A stretch of DNA of 64,000 nt, taken from NCBI RefSeq assembly GCF_012927185.1, contig NZ_JABBGB010000001.1:2170001-2234000 (forward strand), read 5' to 3'. A program made the translations under genes and the position numbers. Under the pieces are notes generated by a model. The model made no database searches. It worked only from the letters and a program-made list of their open reading frames with translations, and had not been told where the DNA came from. This document shows, in pieces, positions 62,573 to 64,000 of the stretch; the stretch's first letter is position 1; each line of letters starts with the position of its first letter. The stretch comes from Pseudoflavitalea sp. G-6-1-2 (GTDB lineage: Bacteria; Bacteroidota; Bacteroidia; Chitinophagales; Chitinophagaceae).

Positions 62573-63637
62573 ATGCAAAAGAAAACAATGCTGTTGCTGA
62601 CAGGTGGAACAATTTTGATACTGCTTTCGCTTTTCGTATTGTTCAGATTTTCTACGATCCCAAACGAAAGGCCCAATGGCTTTGTGCGTTACTGGCAACC
62701 TGGAGTACTGTCCACCAGTTACAGCGTGCCCGTTGCTGCTCCGTTGGAGAATATCGCAGGGTATACTCAAAACCATGTTTACTTTTCTGTGCCCAATCCG
62801 CAATGGATCGTTTCGCTCGATATCGCGAAGAAAGAAATGGATACCATTAGTTATGGCATGCAAATGCCGGTAGATGATATCGGCGTAAGAACCACCATTG
62901 TCGATTCTCCGCATGTGTGGCTGTTTGCTCAGAATGTTCCGGGGGTGTACAGAGGCATGCTCGGAAAGAATCAATTGTCCGGAACAAGGCTGCCTTATGT
63001 TTTCACAAGATCCGAAGTGATCTCCCAGGAAAGTGTAGTGCTCAGGTCTGTTGATACATCACTGGAGAAGCAAACCTTTCAGAAAGTAAATGCGATCAAC
63101 GGTAGAGTAATTGCCGAAACATCTCTTTTCTCCGATCAGAAAGATGGCGGCTTCGACCGCGATGGATTTCTGAATTATGATTCCGCTACCAACCGCATTT
63201 ATTATCTCGAATATTATCGCAATCAGTTTTATTGTATGGATACCAATTTCAATCTGATCTATACTGCCCGCACCATCGATACTATTTCGAGTCAGCAGAT
63301 TGAAATAAAAGAAGTGAAAATAGGCGGCGAAGAACGCATCATGCCTGTATCTCCCAGAATACAGGTAAACAGAAATTGCTTCATCGGAAACGATATGCTG
63401 TGGGTTGTATCCGGACTCAAATCCGATAACCAATCTTACGGAGATTTTCGCTCCAATGTGCCCATCGATATGTACAGATTGAAGGATGGGAAATACATGG
63501 GCAGTTTCAACCTGCCGCGAATCGGCATCATCCGGCCAAAATCATTGGCTGCTGCAGGAGATAACCTCATAGCATTGTACGAAAAAGAGATCAGGCTGTT
63601 TCAACTGCGGTTGACAGACCTGAAAGAACCTCATTGA
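62573..63637 (+). CDS. Membrane-anchored periplasmic protein, possibly beta-propeller
   Basis: A 354-residue protein with one N-terminal membrane segment (about 7-25). The rest is beta-rich with recurring short strands (NHVYFSVPNPQWIVSLDI, PHVWLFAQN, NRIYYLEYYRNQFYCMD, NDMLWVVSGL, GDNLIALYEKEIRLFQL), which suggests a six- or seven-bladed propeller, as often seen beside MauE-like genes in Bacteroidota. No motif names its function. It is probably part of the MauE-like/8-Cys module. Confidence 0.72.
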   Translation: MQKKTMLLLTGGTILILLSLFVLFRFSTIPNERPNGFVRYWQPGVLSTSYSVPVAAPLENIAGYTQNHVYFSVPNPQWIVSLDIAKKEMDTISYGMQMPVDDIGVRTTIVDSPHVWLFAQNVPGVYRGMLGKNQLSGTRLPYVFTRSEVISQESVVLRSVDTSLEKQTFQKVNAINGRVIAETSLFSDQKDGGFDRDGFLNYDSATNRIYYLEYYRNQFYCMDTNFNLIYTARTIDTISSQQIEIKEVKIGGEERIMPVSPRIQVNRNCFIGNDMLWVVSGLKSDNQSYGDFRSNVPIDMYRLKDGKYMGSFNLPRIGIIRPKSLAAAGDNLIALYEKEIRLFQLRLTDLKEPH

Positions 63638-63898
63638 TTCCTTCCGCATCCTCATTCCTCCATGTTATAAAAATTCAGGATATTTATAGTCCGGCCATCG
63701 ACCGGACACTTCCCCTTTGCAACCACTTTCCGGGCCTGCAACAATTGCAGGCAAACTGCGCTGAAACTGAAGATGAGACAGATTTTGTTGATATTTAATG
63801 ACATAACTGCGGGATTCACCGGGCTGGTGTATCCTTTGCAGCAATAATTACGCTGTTCGGGAAGCCTTAGTTCCTGGCGGCTCAAAAGGAGAAATACA
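63638..63898. other. Intergenic region before clpB
   Basis: 261 bases with no supported gene; a minus-strand frame at 63652-63975 runs antisense into clpB and looks spurious. AAAGGAGA at 63885-63892 could be a ribosome binding site for clpB. Confidence 0.45.
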
Positions 63899-64000
63899 AT
63901 GAATCTGAACAATTTTACAATCAAAGCACAGGAGGCAATCGCACAGTCGCAGCAGCTGGCTTTCAATAACAACAATGTAAATATTGAAACCGAGCACCTG
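63899..64000 (+). CDS. clpB: ATP-dependent chaperone ClpB, 5' end only
   Basis: 34 codons before the window ends. The start MNLNNFTIKAQEAIAQSQ with NIETEHL at residues 28-34 is the typical N-terminal domain of ClpB in Bacteroidota, which with DnaK dissolves protein aggregates. ATG 63899 is preceded by AAAGGAGA. The rest of the gene is outside the window. Confidence 0.85.
   Translation, partial: MNLNNFTIKAQEAIAQSQQLAFNNNNVNIETEHL

Noticed and set aside
1-64000. CRISPR arrays, IS elements, prophage genes, tRNA or rRNA genes
   Set aside because: Looked for along both strands; none could be supported.

Overview
The window comes from a Bacteroidota genome, most probably a member of the Chitinophagaceae (Chitinophaga or Niastella type). 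This rests on the type IX secretion sorting domain on an amylase, a SusC-type plug sequence, a propeller hybrid sensor with LytTR regulator, families largely confined to this phylum (DUF3667, DUF4397, DUF4197, DUF2911, MauE/DoxX), many short lipoproteins, and promoters of the form TTTG-N19-TAnnTTTG. It reads as ordinary chromosome of moderate GC. I found no IS element, phage gene, CRISPR array, tRNA or rRNA.

Layout. 0-13 kb: 3' part of a secreted alpha-amylase, a small secreted protein, a propeller-sensor two-component pair, two lipoproteins (one collagen-like), a threonine-dehydrogenase-like epimerase, a GH20 hexosaminidase, an AhpD-like protein with an AraC regulator, and acylphosphatase. 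13-25 kb: isocitrate dehydrogenase, two tandem Crp/Fnr regulators, a manganese operon (mntR and a MntH-UspA fusion), a lipoprotein, a glucan-phosphorylase homologue, a DUF4139 protein carrying a TonB-plug-like insert, an FKBP isomerase and a thioredoxin-like lipoprotein. 25-38 kb: thioesterase, DUF4197, rRNA methyltransferase, kinase plus ICMT-like methyltransferase, ABC-F ATPase, M28 peptidase, DnaJ protein, polysaccharide deacetylase, DUF4397 lipoprotein, MgtC and an acidic protein. 38-53 kb: gcvP, DUF3667, two tandem sterol-desaturase-type proteins, a cysteine-cluster protein, MFS exporter, deoxynucleoside kinase with folK, SppA, a lone ABC-2 permease, SRPBCC, DUF2911 and bioA. 53-64 kb: ECF sigma factor with an anti-sigma/beta-barrel protein, QueG, a sodium/sugar symporter, a lipoprotein, a degenerate serine hydrolase, a short AraC-type regulator followed by a MauE-like/8-Cys/propeller-like module, and the first codons of clpB.

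Best leads. (1) The mntR promoter carries a perfect palindrome over its -7 box. (2) Six genes have a TAnnTTTG-like box ending exactly 4 nt before the start codon, which predicts near-leaderless transcripts. (3) The glucan phosphorylase homologue has Thr where the PLP lysine should be. (4) A DUF4139 protein holds a SusC-type plug segment. (5) A beta-lactamase-fold protein has lost its catalytic Ser and Lys. (6) A MauE-like membrane protein sits with an 8-Cys exported protein and an anchored, possibly propeller protein, which resembles the methylamine dehydrogenase assembly set in outline only. (7) An anti-sigma-like protein appears to run from the inner membrane to an outer-membrane barrel.

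All functional calls come from reading motifs in the translated sequence. No database search was run.
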